Assembly: GCF_000023845.1 (NCBI RefSeq)
Contig: NC_013170.1
Coordinates: forward strand, 744,001 to 808,000
Length of the DNA: 64,000 nucleotides
Reading direction: 5' to 3'
DNA from: Cryptobacterium curtum DSM 15641
GTDB lineage: Bacteria > Actinomycetota > Coriobacteriia > Coriobacteriales > Eggerthellaceae
Part shown: piece after piece, positions 34,490-42,973 of the stretch
Layout of the letters: the number at the start of each line of letters is the position of its first letter
Numbering within the stretch: position 1 is the stretch's first letter
Translations under genes and position numbers: made by a program
The notes under the pieces: generated by a model
What the model was told of the DNA's origin: nothing
What the model saw: the letters and a program-made list of their open reading frames with translations, nothing else
Databases searched by the model: none

Positions 34490-36067
34490 ATGCGGAAGAA
34501 TCAATTGACAGTGAGCCGTCGTAGCTTTGTAGCTGCGGGCGCAACTATGGCTGCGGCGATGGGCTTGGGCCTATCCGGCTGCGGATCGTCTTCCAACTCG
34601 ATGAGTCAGGGTGCTCAAGGCGGAGGCGAACTGACAGCTGCTGTCGCGTATGAGACGAAGAACTATCATCCATCCACCACGTCATCTGCTCTTGCTATGG
34701 GTTCTAACTGGCATGTGGTTGAGGGTCTCTACGAATTAAATTTGAGCACATACACCCCGTATCAAGCGCTAGCTGCGGGCGATCCCGTTAAGGTTTCCGA
34801 TACGGAATACACGGTTAAGCTGCGCGATGATGCAAAGTTTTCTGATGGTACTGCGGTAACCGCTGCCGACGTTGTTTCTTCATATGAGCGCATTATCGCT
34901 CAGAAGAGCCTCTACATTCCGTTTTTAACCTTTATCGAAAGCGTTACTGCTTCCGATGATTCAACGGTTGACTTCAAACTGGCATATCCTTTTTCGTTGG
35001 TGAAGCAGCGCTTATCGCTTATCAAGGTTGTTCCTTCGTCAGCAACCGACGAAGAGCTGACCGCTATGCCAGTTGGCTCAGGTCCGTGGAAGTATGATTC
35101 CATCGACGAGAAGACCATCACGTTTTCGCCTAACGAGAACTATAACGGTGAATTTTCTGCCTTTGATAAATCGATGAAATGGGACATCATCAAAGATGAC
35201 ACCGCTCGCACAACGGCGCTGCAAGAGGGTTCAGTTATGGTAATGGAAAGCGTTCCGGCCGATATGCAGGCGCAGCTACAGTCCGCCGGTGTGACCGTCG
35301 ATAGCGTTCAGGGCTTCAATCTGCCCTTCCTTATGTTCAACACGAAAAAGGCGCCGTTTGATGACAATCGCGTGCGCCAGGCATTCTTCTATGCCATTGA
35401 TGTCGACAAGCTGATTGCAAATGCCATGAGTGGTTTGGCTGCAAAAGCAACGAGCTTTTTGCCGGAAAACCATGCGAATTATCATCGCGCTTCTACCGTG
35501 TTTGACCACGACACCGATAAAGCGAAGAGTCTTTTGGCCGAAGCGGGTGTCACCAATCTGAGCTTGACACTTGATACGACCGACCATCCATGGATTACGG
35601 CGCTGTCTGCTCAGGTCAAAAACGATCTTGAAGCAACAGGCGTACTCAAGGTTGACATTCAGTCTCAGGCATCTTCGTCGTTGTATGCAAACCGCACTGA
35701 CACCGACAATCCTGAATTTGATGTGGTCATGGCACCGGGCGACCCGTCGGTGTTCGGCAACGACCCCGACCTGCTTATGAACTGGTGGTATGGCGATAAT
35801 ACTTGGACCAAGAAGCGCACACAGTGGGGCGGCAGCGAAAGCTACGAGAAGCTGCATAGCCTTATGCAGCAGGCCGTTGAATCTGACGGCAGCACTCAAC
35901 AGACGCTCTGGAACCAGTGCTTTGACTTGATTGCCGAACAAGTGCCGCTGTATCCGCTGTTCCACCGTCAGATGCTTACTGGCTACTATGCCGATAGGAT
36001 TGCCGATTACAAGCCTATTGGTACCACTGGTCTCAACTTTATTGGGGCTGCCACCACAGGCAAATAA
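34490..36067 (+). CDS. Family-5 ABC transporter binding lipoprotein, probably for sialic acid
   Basis: 525 residues. The signal has a twin-arginine motif (VSRRSFVAAG, Arg10-Arg11) and a lipobox LSG-Cys31, so it is probably exported folded via Tat and then lipidated. The mature part is an SBP family-5 (oligopeptide/nickel type) solute-binding protein: DVVSSYERIIAQKS, GSGPWKYDSIDEKT, FDDNRVRQAFFYAIDVDKLI. Alone this would be called a peptide-binding protein. However, the whole operon runs into nanA-nanK-nanE, matching the family-5 sialic acid transporters SatABCD (Haemophilus ducreyi) and SiaEFGI (Corynebacterium glutamicum). GAGGAGGGA sets ATG 34490. Confidence 0.85.
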   Translation: MRKNQLTVSRRSFVAAGATMAAAMGLGLSGCGSSSNSMSQGAQGGGELTAAVAYETKNYHPSTTSSALAMGSNWHVVEGLYELNLSTYTPYQALAAGDPVKVSDTEYTVKLRDDAKFSDGTAVTAADVVSSYERIIAQKSLYIPFLTFIESVTASDDSTVDFKLAYPFSLVKQRLSLIKVVPSSATDEELTAMPVGSGPWKYDSIDEKTITFSPNENYNGEFSAFDKSMKWDIIKDDTARTTALQEGSVMVMESVPADMQAQLQSAGVTVDSVQGFNLPFLMFNTKKAPFDDNRVRQAFFYAIDVDKLIANAMSGLAAKATSFLPENHANYHRASTVFDHDTDKAKSLLAEAGVTNLSLTLDTTDHPWITALSAQVKNDLEATGVLKVDIQSQASSSLYANRTDTDNPEFDVVMAPGDPSVFGNDPDLLMNWWYGDNTWTKKRTQWGGSESYEKLHSLMQQAVESDGSTQQTLWNQCFDLIAEQVPLYPLFHRQMLTGYYADRIADYKPIGTTGLNFIGAATTGK

Positions 36068-36107
36068 GCATGTCTTGTATGCGGCCGTTGCATATCAGAT
36101 AGAGTTG

Positions 36108-36137
36108 CAAGCCTGCATCGGAAACGGTGCAGGCTTG
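36108..36137 (+). terminator. Intercistronic stem-loop after the binding-protein gene
   Basis: A 13-bp stem (36108-36120 / 36125-36137) closed by a GAAA tetraloop, without a T run. Typical for keeping binding-protein mRNA in excess over permease mRNA; that role is inferred. Confidence 0.7.
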
Positions 36138-36213
36138 TTCGGGTTGTGGCTTGTGGCTTAAATCTATAAGCGTCAACCCACAAATAAGTACACGCAGACG
36201 AAAGGGGAATACG

Positions 36214-37170
36214 GTGAACAACCTGCTGCGATTGGTGGGCAAGCGCCTGATTGCTTTGCCTATCATGGTGCTGGGCGTCACGATTCTCGTCTTTTTCATC
36301 ATGTCCTTTTCACCGATTGATCCGGCGTATTCAGCCTTGGGAGAAGGTGCTTCTCAAGAGGCACTTGATGCTTATCGCGCTGCTCATGGGCTCAACGACC
36401 CTTGGATTGTTCAATACGGTAATTTCATGGCAGGCATGGTGCAGGGCAGCCTTGGAACGTATGGAGCCAATGAAAGTTCAGTAGCTGCCAAAGTAGCGAC
36501 AGCGCTGCCTATAACGCTGCAGTTAACGTTTATCGGGCTTATTATCGCGGTCGTTCTTTCACTGATTCTTGGTGTGGTGTCAGCGCTCTATCGCGATCGT
36601 TGGCCCGACAAGGTTATTCGCGTGTTTAGTATTGCCTGCATTGCGACACCTTCGTTTTGGCTCGCGGTGTTGTTAATTCTGCTGTTTTCTTCAATGCTTC
36701 ATGCCCTGCCTGCTTCGGGGCAGTTACCGTCATTTACAGCCAATCCGGGTGGGTATTTGGCACGTATGGCAATGCCAGCATTTGCTTTAGGTGTGCCGGT
36801 TGCTGGGCAGATGACACGTGTAATCCGTACTGCCATGGTCGAAGAACTCGACAAAGACTACGTGCGTACCGCTATCGGATTTGGCATACCCCGCAACGTA
36901 GTGATTGCGCGCAATGTACTGCGCAACGCGCTTATTACTCCTGTGACGGTGCTTGGTCTAAAAATCGGTCACCTTATCGGTGGCGCGGTGGTTATTGAAG
37001 TTATCTTCAATCTGCAGGGGATGGGCATGGCTATTTTGCAAGGTGTGCAAGAGAATTATCCCACCCTGGTGCAGGGCGTTACCCTGGTTGTGGCAGTCAC
37101 GTTTATCCTAATCAACATTGTGGTCGATATGCTCTATATCGTTATTAATCCGCGGATTAGGACGGTGTAG
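36214..37170 (+). CDS. ABC transporter permease (DppB type), probably sialic acid uptake
   Basis: 318 residues with six membrane helices. The N-terminal LLRLVGKRLIALPIMVLGVT is the usual opening of DppB/OppB permeases. The ATPase-contact EAA loop is seen as TAMVEELDKDYVRTAIGFGI, followed by RNVLRNALITPVTVLGL and GGAVVIEVIFNLQGMG. The start is GTG 36214, supported by GAAAGGGGA at 36200-36208; no ATG fits. The next gene begins 2 nt after its stop. Confidence 0.92.
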   Translation: MNNLLRLVGKRLIALPIMVLGVTILVFFIMSFSPIDPAYSALGEGASQEALDAYRAAHGLNDPWIVQYGNFMAGMVQGSLGTYGANESSVAAKVATALPITLQLTFIGLIIAVVLSLILGVVSALYRDRWPDKVIRVFSIACIATPSFWLAVLLILLFSSMLHALPASGQLPSFTANPGGYLARMAMPAFALGVPVAGQMTRVIRTAMVEELDKDYVRTAIGFGIPRNVVIARNVLRNALITPVTVLGLKIGHLIGGAVVIEVIFNLQGMGMAILQGVQENYPTLVQGVTLVVAVTFILINIVVDMLYIVINPRIRTV

Positions 37171-37172
37171 AC

Positions 37173-39200
37173 ATGCTGAAGTTTCGTGAAGGCACTACTG
37201 CCAAAATGGAAGCACAGGCCGGGCGTATGCGTTTGCGTCGCCTGCGTAGCATGACGTTTGGTGCAAAGCTCAGTCTTATTGTGCTTTTGGTCATTGCTCT
37301 TGCTGCTGTGTTTGCCGCGCAGATTGCGCCACATAATCCTCTTGAGATCTTTACTGCTCGTCAGGCTCCGAGTGCCGATTTTCTATTTGGTACCGACGAT
37401 AAGGGTCGTGATGTACTGTCGCGCATGATCTTTGGCGCACGTTATTCGCTGGTAATTGGTTTATGCTCTACAGCACTAGCACTTGTAATCGGTTCGATTT
37501 TTGGCGCGTTGGCAGCTGTTTCAAGCAAAGTTGTCAACGAGATTATCATGCGCATTATGGACATCATTATGTCCTTCCCGGGTATTGCCTTGGCGGCAGT
37601 GTTTGTAACCGTGTTTGGCAATTCGGTATTTTCGCTTATTGTGGCGATTGCCTTTTTGTATATCCCACAGATTGCCCGCGTTGTTGCCGCCAATGTGACC
37701 AGTGAATATGGGAAAGACTATGTTCGTGCGGTGGTAGTGGCTGGGGCACGCGCTCCTTGGATTTTATCTAAGCACGTTGTGCGCAATTGTTTGGCACCGG
37801 TTGTCGTGTTTACCATTTTGCAGGTAGCTGATGCTATCGTTTTTGAGGCCAGTCTTTCATTCATTAGTGCTGGCATTCCTGAGCCTACTCCCACCTGGGG
37901 TAATATTCTTGCTGATGCACGCAGCGGCGTACTTGCTGGTCGGTGGTGGCAGGCGCTGTTCCCTGGCTTAGCTATTATGATTACGGTACTGTGTCTCAAC
38001 ATTCTCTCTGAAGGCATTACCGACGCTATGGCGGCACCAAAATCCGCTGTCAATATAGATGCTGACGACCTGGTTGGGTCGCGTGAAGCCGATAAGATGG
38101 TGGCCGACCCGAAGCTTGCTTACGCTGCCCAGGCCACATCTCTTTCAGCGCGACTTGCAGAACTGAAAGAGGTTGAACAGCATCGTACCGACCGGTTTAT
38201 GGCACATACTGAAGTTGATCCGATACTGGTGGTTGAAGATCTTTCGATTGCTTTCCCACGGCATGGCGATGTTGATGTGATCGATCATGTGAGCTTTGTC
38301 GTGCGGCCGCGTCAAACCATGGGTTTGGTTGGGGAATCAGGCTGCGGTAAGTCCATTACGTCACTGGCGGTTATGGGCCTGCTTGATCCGCGTGCCCGCA
38401 TTACATCAGGGCGAATACTCTATCAGGGCCAAGACCTTCTGAAGATGTCCGCTGCTGAAATGAATGACTTGCGCGGTCGCGAGATTGCGATGGTCTATCA
38501 AGATGCGCTGTCGTCTTTGAATCCGTCGATGCTTATTCGCAAACAGATGCGGCAGCTAACTCGCCGTGGTGGTACGCGTTCGGCTGAAGAATTACTGACG
38601 CTCGTGGGGCTTGATCCAAAGCGTACGCTTGATTCGTATCCGCATGAGCTGTCTGGCGGACAGCGCCAGCGTGTGCTGATCGCTATGGCACTAACGCGCG
38701 ATCCAAAATTGATTATCTGTGACGAGCCCACAACAGCGCTTGATGTAACAGTGCAAAAGCAGGTTATTGATCTGCTGAATAAGCTGCAGAAAGAACTGGG
38801 CTTTGCGATGGTGTTTGTAAGCCACGATCTGGCGCTTGTTGCTGAAGTGGCAAATTCGATTACTGTCATGTATGCCGGTCAGGTTGTTGAACAGGGCCCT
38901 GTCAACGATATTCTGACAAGTCCTATTCACGAGTACACGCGTGGCCTGTTGGGTTCGGTGCTTTCCATTGAAGCAGGGGGAGGACGCCTTCACCAGGTGC
39001 CTGGATCGGTGCCGAGTCCACGTGATTTCGCAGCAGGTGATCGTTTTGCTCCGCGGTCAAGCCATTCGGATGTTTCTTCATCGGTACGTCCGGTTATCAA
39101 GCGTTGGGGGCAAACCGACCACTATTATGCTGAACTTCCCGATGAAGAACTTGCGCGCGTTGGGCTTGAACCCGTGGCGCAGAAGGGAGGTGTCGCATGA
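37173..39200 (+). CDS. Fused ABC permease and ATPase (DppC-DppD type), probably sialic acid uptake
   Basis: 675 residues joining two proteins that are usually separate. Residues 1-290 are a DppC-like permease (FLFGTDDKGRDVLSRMIFGA; EAA loop VTSEYGKDYVRAVVVAGARA). A 50-residue polar linker follows. Residues about 345-610 are a DppD-like ATPase with Walker A GLVGESGCGKSITS, signature HELSGGQRQRVLIAM, Walker B LIICDEPTTALD and switch FVSHDLALVAEVA. The frame is continuous, with no sign of an error at the junction. The same fusion occurs in known sialic acid transporters of this family. The start codon lacks a strong ribosome site and is probably coupled to the upstream stop. Confidence 0.93.
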   Translation: MLKFREGTTAKMEAQAGRMRLRRLRSMTFGAKLSLIVLLVIALAAVFAAQIAPHNPLEIFTARQAPSADFLFGTDDKGRDVLSRMIFGARYSLVIGLCSTALALVIGSIFGALAAVSSKVVNEIIMRIMDIIMSFPGIALAAVFVTVFGNSVFSLIVAIAFLYIPQIARVVAANVTSEYGKDYVRAVVVAGARAPWILSKHVVRNCLAPVVVFTILQVADAIVFEASLSFISAGIPEPTPTWGNILADARSGVLAGRWWQALFPGLAIMITVLCLNILSEGITDAMAAPKSAVNIDADDLVGSREADKMVADPKLAYAAQATSLSARLAELKEVEQHRTDRFMAHTEVDPILVVEDLSIAFPRHGDVDVIDHVSFVVRPRQTMGLVGESGCGKSITSLAVMGLLDPRARITSGRILYQGQDLLKMSAAEMNDLRGREIAMVYQDALSSLNPSMLIRKQMRQLTRRGGTRSAEELLTLVGLDPKRTLDSYPHELSGGQRQRVLIAMALTRDPKLIICDEPTTALDVTVQKQVIDLLNKLQKELGFAMVFVSHDLALVAEVANSITVMYAGQVVEQGPVNDILTSPIHEYTRGLLGSVLSIEAGGGRLHQVPGSVPSPRDFAAGDRFAPRSSHSDVSSSVRPVIKRWGQTDHYYAELPDEELARVGLEPVAQKGGVA

Positions 39201-40084
39201 GCAATTCGCCGATGAATTCGAATGATACAAGTGCGATGGAAGCTACCAACTCGGCAGCAGCCTCAAACACGACAGAACCCATTATTAAGCTTGAAAAGCT
39301 TAACGTGGTGTATAAAACGCGTACAGGGTCACTGATTCACCCCAATAAAGTGCATGCGGTACGCGATCTCGATTTACAGGTAGCACCTGGTGAAGTGCTT
39401 GGTATTGTGGGTGAATCGGGGTGCGGCAAGTCGACAACGGCTAATGTGATGTGTGGCTTGCAGGAACCAACCAGCGGGCGCGTCTTGTTCAAAGGCGAAG
39501 ATGTCACACGTCGTACCCCGGCGCTGCGTCGTCGTATGGGACGTGTTATCTCGGTTATTTTCCAGGATCCGGCAACCGCACTGAATGCACGTATGTCCGT
39601 GCATGATCAACTTATCGACCCGCTGAATATCCATAAGGTGGGTACACCCGCTGAACGGGAAAAGCGCGCACTTGAGCTTATTGGCATGGTGGGGCTTCCC
39701 ACATCAGTCATGGGAGCGCTACCAGGACAGCTTTCTGGCGGCCAGCGCCAGCGTGTGGCTATTGCGCGCGCCCTTTCACTGAAACCTGATGCGATTATCG
39801 CCGACGAACCAACAAGTGCGCTTGATGTATCGGTACGTGCTCAAATTCTCAACTTACTAACCGACCTGCGCAAAGACCTTGGACTAGCGATGGTCTTTAT
39901 CAGCCACGATATTCAGACGGTGCGCTACATCAGCGATACCATTTGCGTTATGAACAAAGGTGTCTGTGTTGAGCGCGGTCCGGCAACGGAAGTGTTTGAA
40001 CATCCAAAGGATGACTACACAAGAAAGTTGCTTGGTGCAGCGCCGTCCTTACTTCATCCTGACCCTTCTGTTTTGAAGGCGTGA
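39197..40084 (+). CDS. ABC transporter ATPase (DppF type), probably sialic acid uptake
   Basis: 295 residues. Walker A IVGESGCGKSTTANVMCGL, signature GQLSGGQRQRVAIARALS, Walker B AIIADEPTSALDVSV, switch His in FISHDIQTVRYIS. The C-terminal DDYTRKLLGAAPSLLHP is typical of OppF/DppF. The first 30 residues are polar and disordered. ATG overlaps the fusion-gene stop (ATGA), with GAAGGGAGG upstream. It is the last transporter gene before a terminator-like stem and the nan promoter. Confidence 0.93.
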   Translation: MSNSPMNSNDTSAMEATNSAAASNTTEPIIKLEKLNVVYKTRTGSLIHPNKVHAVRDLDLQVAPGEVLGIVGESGCGKSTTANVMCGLQEPTSGRVLFKGEDVTRRTPALRRRMGRVISVIFQDPATALNARMSVHDQLIDPLNIHKVGTPAEREKRALELIGMVGLPTSVMGALPGQLSGGQRQRVAIARALSLKPDAIIADEPTSALDVSVRAQILNLLTDLRKDLGLAMVFISHDIQTVRYISDTICVMNKGVCVERGPATEVFEHPKDDYTRKLLGAAPSLLHPDPSVLKA

Positions 40085-40094
40085 TGATAGTTAA

Positions 40095-40131
40095 CTTACC
40101 GCTATTGGATCAATCATTCGATAGCGGTAAG
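40095..40131 (+). terminator. Stem-loop between transporter and nan genes
   Basis: Perfect 11-bp stem CTTACCGCTAT (40095-40105) / ATAGCGGTAAG (40121-40131), 15-nt loop, weak T content after it. Confidence 0.7.
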
Positions 40132-40148
40132 AATTACACAGGGCGCCT

Positions 40149-40191
40149 GTACCACGTGAATACTTGACGTGTGAACCGTGCGCGCTATAGT
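40149..40191 (+). promoter_or_regulatory. nan operon promoter with repeated ACGTG words
   Basis: TTGACG (40164-40169), 16-nt spacer, TATAGT (40186-40191). ACGTG occurs at 40154-40158 and again at 40167-40171, overlapping the -35 box, 13 bp apart. This is a candidate repressor site for sialic-acid control; no regulator gene is adjacent. Confidence 0.55.
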
Positions 40192-40248
40192 CGGCTGCGG
40201 CACGAAACAGCCGCCGATACAGTCTGAAAGAAATGAAGGCATAGTCTT

Positions 40249-41196
40249 ATGGCAAATAAGCAATTCTACGGTGTTATTCCTCCGGTTGTCGTTCCGCTTG
40301 ACAACGAGCGCAACCTCGATGTGAAGTCGTTTGAACGGTCGATTAATCGCATGATTGAAGCGGGCGTCAATGGCCTGTTTATTATGGGTTCAAGTGGCGA
40401 GGTCGCGTTTATGAACGATGCGCAGCGCTATGAACTTTTGGGCGAAGCGGTTCGCATTGTCGATGGTCGGGTGCCAGTTTTGGCAGGAATCATCGATATG
40501 GAAACCTTACGCGTGATCGAACAGGCAAAGCGCGCTCAGGAATACGGCGTTGATGCCCTGGTGGCTACCGCTCCCTTTTATGCGTTAGGTGGTCCTCGTG
40601 AAAACGAACGGCATTTCCGCCTGATTCGCGAAGCCTGCGACCTGCCGTTATTTGCCTATGACTTACCGGTCTGCGTTCACACGAAACTCGAACCTGAAAT
40701 GCTTGTACGTCTGGGGCGCGATGGCGTTCTTCAAGGCGTGAAGGATTCCTCAGGTGACGATGTGCAGTTCCGTTGGTTGGTGCTTCTTAACGAAGACGCA
40801 GGTCATCCCTTGTCGCTTCTTACCGGCCATGAGGTTGCTGTCGATGGCGCCCTTTTGGGCGGTGCGGATGGTTCGGTGCCTGGTTTAGCCAACGTGAATC
40901 CGTGTGCGTATGTACGCATGCAGCAGGCAGCCGAGCAGGGCGATTGGCAGAAGGTAAAAGAAGAACAGGACCTGTTAGCCCGTCTTATGTGGGTAACGCG
41001 CGGCATTGTTAAGGAAGTCGGCTTTGGTGCTGGCGTGGGTGCCTTCAAGACAGCCCTCTGGCAAATGGGCGTCTTCGACACCAATCAGATGCGTGAACCC
41101 GTTCAGCCGCTTGACGGATCTGATGTAGCTCATATCGCCCGCGTTCTTGCCGAATGTGGCATGCTTGATCCTTCTATGCCATTGCGTACACGCTAG
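40249..41196 (+). CDS. nanA: N-acetylneuraminate lyase (DHDPS superfamily)
   Basis: A 315-residue TIM-barrel aldolase that splits N-acetylneuraminate into N-acetylmannosamine and pyruvate. The Schiff-base Lys is at 165 (LQGVKDSSGD) and the catalytic Tyr at 137 (FAYDLP), the same numbers as in E. coli NanA. The pyruvate-carboxylate motif is GSSGE (47-51). By sequence alone it could be another DHDPS-family aldolase, since GSSGE replaces the usual GSTGE of NanA. The nanK and nanE genes directly downstream make the sialate role far more likely. The stop is 2 nt from the nanK start. Confidence 0.85.
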   Translation: MANKQFYGVIPPVVVPLDNERNLDVKSFERSINRMIEAGVNGLFIMGSSGEVAFMNDAQRYELLGEAVRIVDGRVPVLAGIIDMETLRVIEQAKRAQEYGVDALVATAPFYALGGPRENERHFRLIREACDLPLFAYDLPVCVHTKLEPEMLVRLGRDGVLQGVKDSSGDDVQFRWLVLLNEDAGHPLSLLTGHEVAVDGALLGGADGSVPGLANVNPCAYVRMQQAAEQGDWQKVKEEQDLLARLMWVTRGIVKEVGFGAGVGAFKTALWQMGVFDTNQMREPVQPLDGSDVAHIARVLAECGMLDPSMPLRTR

Positions 41197-41198
41197 AC

Positions 41199-42224
41199 AT
41201 GGAAGCGGTCGAGGAAAGGCGGTTTCTCAATCCGCGTGTACATCGTTCGTATCGGGCCGTTGGCGTCGATGTTGGTGGCACGAAGATTGCCTGCGCCATC
41301 GTTTCGTTCGAAGGACTCCAGCCACCTGTTCTTTCATATCATAAAGAAGTTCCCACTGAAGCAGCGCTGGGAGGCGAGCACGTGATGGGCACCATCATTG
41401 GTGTGGTGCGTGCCTGCCTTGATGAAGCGCGCGTGCAAGAGGGAGATTCCTTTATGGACGGGGTCTTCGGCATTGGCGTGGGCACCGCAGGCTGTCCCGA
41501 TCCGCACGACGGGTCAATTGCCAGCGCAAACGACATTATGCCTGGCTGGACTGGCATGCCCGTAGCAGCACGCTTGCGCTATGCCTTTGGGCTACCCGCA
41601 TCGGTTATGGGTGATGTGCAGGCTCATGCGCTCGGCGAGGCGCGGTGGGGTGCCGCACGGGGAGTATCCAGTTGTTTGCTTGTTGCTCCAGGTACCGGCT
41701 TAGGTGGCGCGTTAGTTATTGCCGGACGCGTCTTACGTGGTGCACACGGGATTGCAGGACACATTGGCCATACTCTTCATCCTGCGGCACGTGATATGGA
41801 ATGCCAATGCGGCCGGTTTGCTCATATTGAATCTATCGCTTCTGGTCAGGGCATTGGTGCTTTATATCAGGGGGTTTCAGCGGCGGATCCATCATTTGAT
41901 GAAGCGCGCGGCGGTGCGTGGGTATCAGCACAGGCCCAAGCAGGAGATACGCGTGCACTACAGGTACTGCACGATGCCGGATTTGCCCTTGGTGAATCGA
42001 TTGCCTCGTGGGTTAATATTCTCGATCCCGAATTGGTTATTCTGGCAGGATCGGTCTGTCGAGCAGGTGCTCCTTGGCGTGAAGCCTTGAGTGCGGGGTA
42101 TCAATCGCAGGCACTCGACCCGGTAGCACAAACTCGTATTGTCGATGCCGCTCTTGGTGGCGAAGCACCGCTTATCGGCGCTGCTGAAGACTTGCTTGAT
42201 TCCCTTGAGTTAACGGGCTTATAG
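41199..42224 (+). CDS. nanK: N-acetylmannosamine kinase (ROK family)
   Basis: 341 residues. Phosphorylates ManNAc to ManNAc-6-phosphate. N-terminal VGVDVGGTKIACAIV is the ROK phosphate-binding motif; APGTGLGGALVI and IAGHIGHTLHP follow, the latter closely matching NanK. The ROK zinc site normally reads CxCGxxGCxE; here it is CQCGRFAHIE, so His replaces the third Cys. The first 17 residues before RAVGVDVGG are an extra extension. Position between nanA and nanE defines the substrate. Confidence 0.88.
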   Translation: MEAVEERRFLNPRVHRSYRAVGVDVGGTKIACAIVSFEGLQPPVLSYHKEVPTEAALGGEHVMGTIIGVVRACLDEARVQEGDSFMDGVFGIGVGTAGCPDPHDGSIASANDIMPGWTGMPVAARLRYAFGLPASVMGDVQAHALGEARWGAARGVSSCLLVAPGTGLGGALVIAGRVLRGAHGIAGHIGHTLHPAARDMECQCGRFAHIESIASGQGIGALYQGVSAADPSFDEARGGAWVSAQAQAGDTRALQVLHDAGFALGESIASWVNILDPELVILAGSVCRAGAPWREALSAGYQSQALDPVAQTRIVDAALGGEAPLIGAAEDLLDSLELTGL

Positions 42225-42289
42225 CGCTGGTTTATAGTTGCTCAGTGGGTGATGGGTTTAGAAACCCTGCGGAAGGAGAACACACACAC

Positions 42290-42973
42290 ATGGTTGATCC
42301 TCTGATTGAACAGCTTAAAGGGTCCTTGGTGGTAAGTTGTCAGGCCTACCCGAATGAGCCATTGCGTCACCCTGAAACAATGGCACAGATGGCACACGCT
42401 GCATGGCGGGGTGGGGCGGCAGCCATTCGTTGTCAGGGTCTTGCCGACATCGCTGCCATCAAGGGTCGCGTTGACATTCCCGTTATTGGGTTATGGAAAG
42501 AAGGGCACGAAGGGGTTTATATCACCCCGACATTACGCCATGCTCTTGCCTGTGTTTCAGCAGGCGCTGATATTGTGGCGCTCGATGCAACGGGGCGTCC
42601 CCGACCCGACGGTAGAACCTTTGCCCAAACGGTTGACGCGCTGCGCCGTGCTACTGACACGTTGATTATGGCTGATTGCGGGAGTATGGATGATGTCCAG
42701 CGTGCACTTGATGTACAGGTTGATATTGTTTCAACAACTCTTGCAGGCTATACAAATGATCGTCCGGCAACTGAAGGGCCCGATCTCGATTTAGTGCGCC
42801 AAGCAGTAGCGGCGGCTGGGGAAACACCCGTCTTCTGTGAAGGACGCATTCATACACCCAATCAAGCCGCAGCGGCCATTAAGGCTGGTGCCTGGGCTTG
42901 TGTAGTAGGAACGGCAATTACGCATCCCACGTCGATTACAACCTGGTTTACGCAGGCAATTGAAGAGGCTTAA
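42290..42973 (+). CDS. nanE: N-acetylmannosamine-6-phosphate 2-epimerase
   Basis: A 227-residue TIM-barrel enzyme converting ManNAc-6-P to GlcNAc-6-P. Family motifs: LVVSCQAYPNEPLR, GGAAAIRCQGL, IPVIGLWKEGHEG, ADIVALDATGRPRP, and the catalytic Lys/Glu region VFCEGRIHTPNQA. GGAAGGAGAA sets ATG 42290. The final 26 nt overlap the 3' end of nagA on the other strand. Confidence 0.95.
   Translation: MVDPLIEQLKGSLVVSCQAYPNEPLRHPETMAQMAHAAWRGGAAAIRCQGLADIAAIKGRVDIPVIGLWKEGHEGVYITPTLRHALACVSAGADIVALDATGRPRPDGRTFAQTVDALRRATDTLIMADCGSMDDVQRALDVQVDIVSTTLAGYTNDRPATEGPDLDLVRQAVAAAGETPVFCEGRIHTPNQAAAAIKAGAWACVVGTAITHPTSITTWFTQAIEEA

Noticed and set aside
35276-35965. 229-codon minus-strand open frame inside the binding-protein gene
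   Set aside because: It is the antisense shadow of a strong coding sequence; no start signal and no domain.
36127-36213. Upstream start for the DppB-type permease
   Set aside because: The added residues are not hydrophobic permease sequence, and GAAAGGGGA points to GTG 36214.
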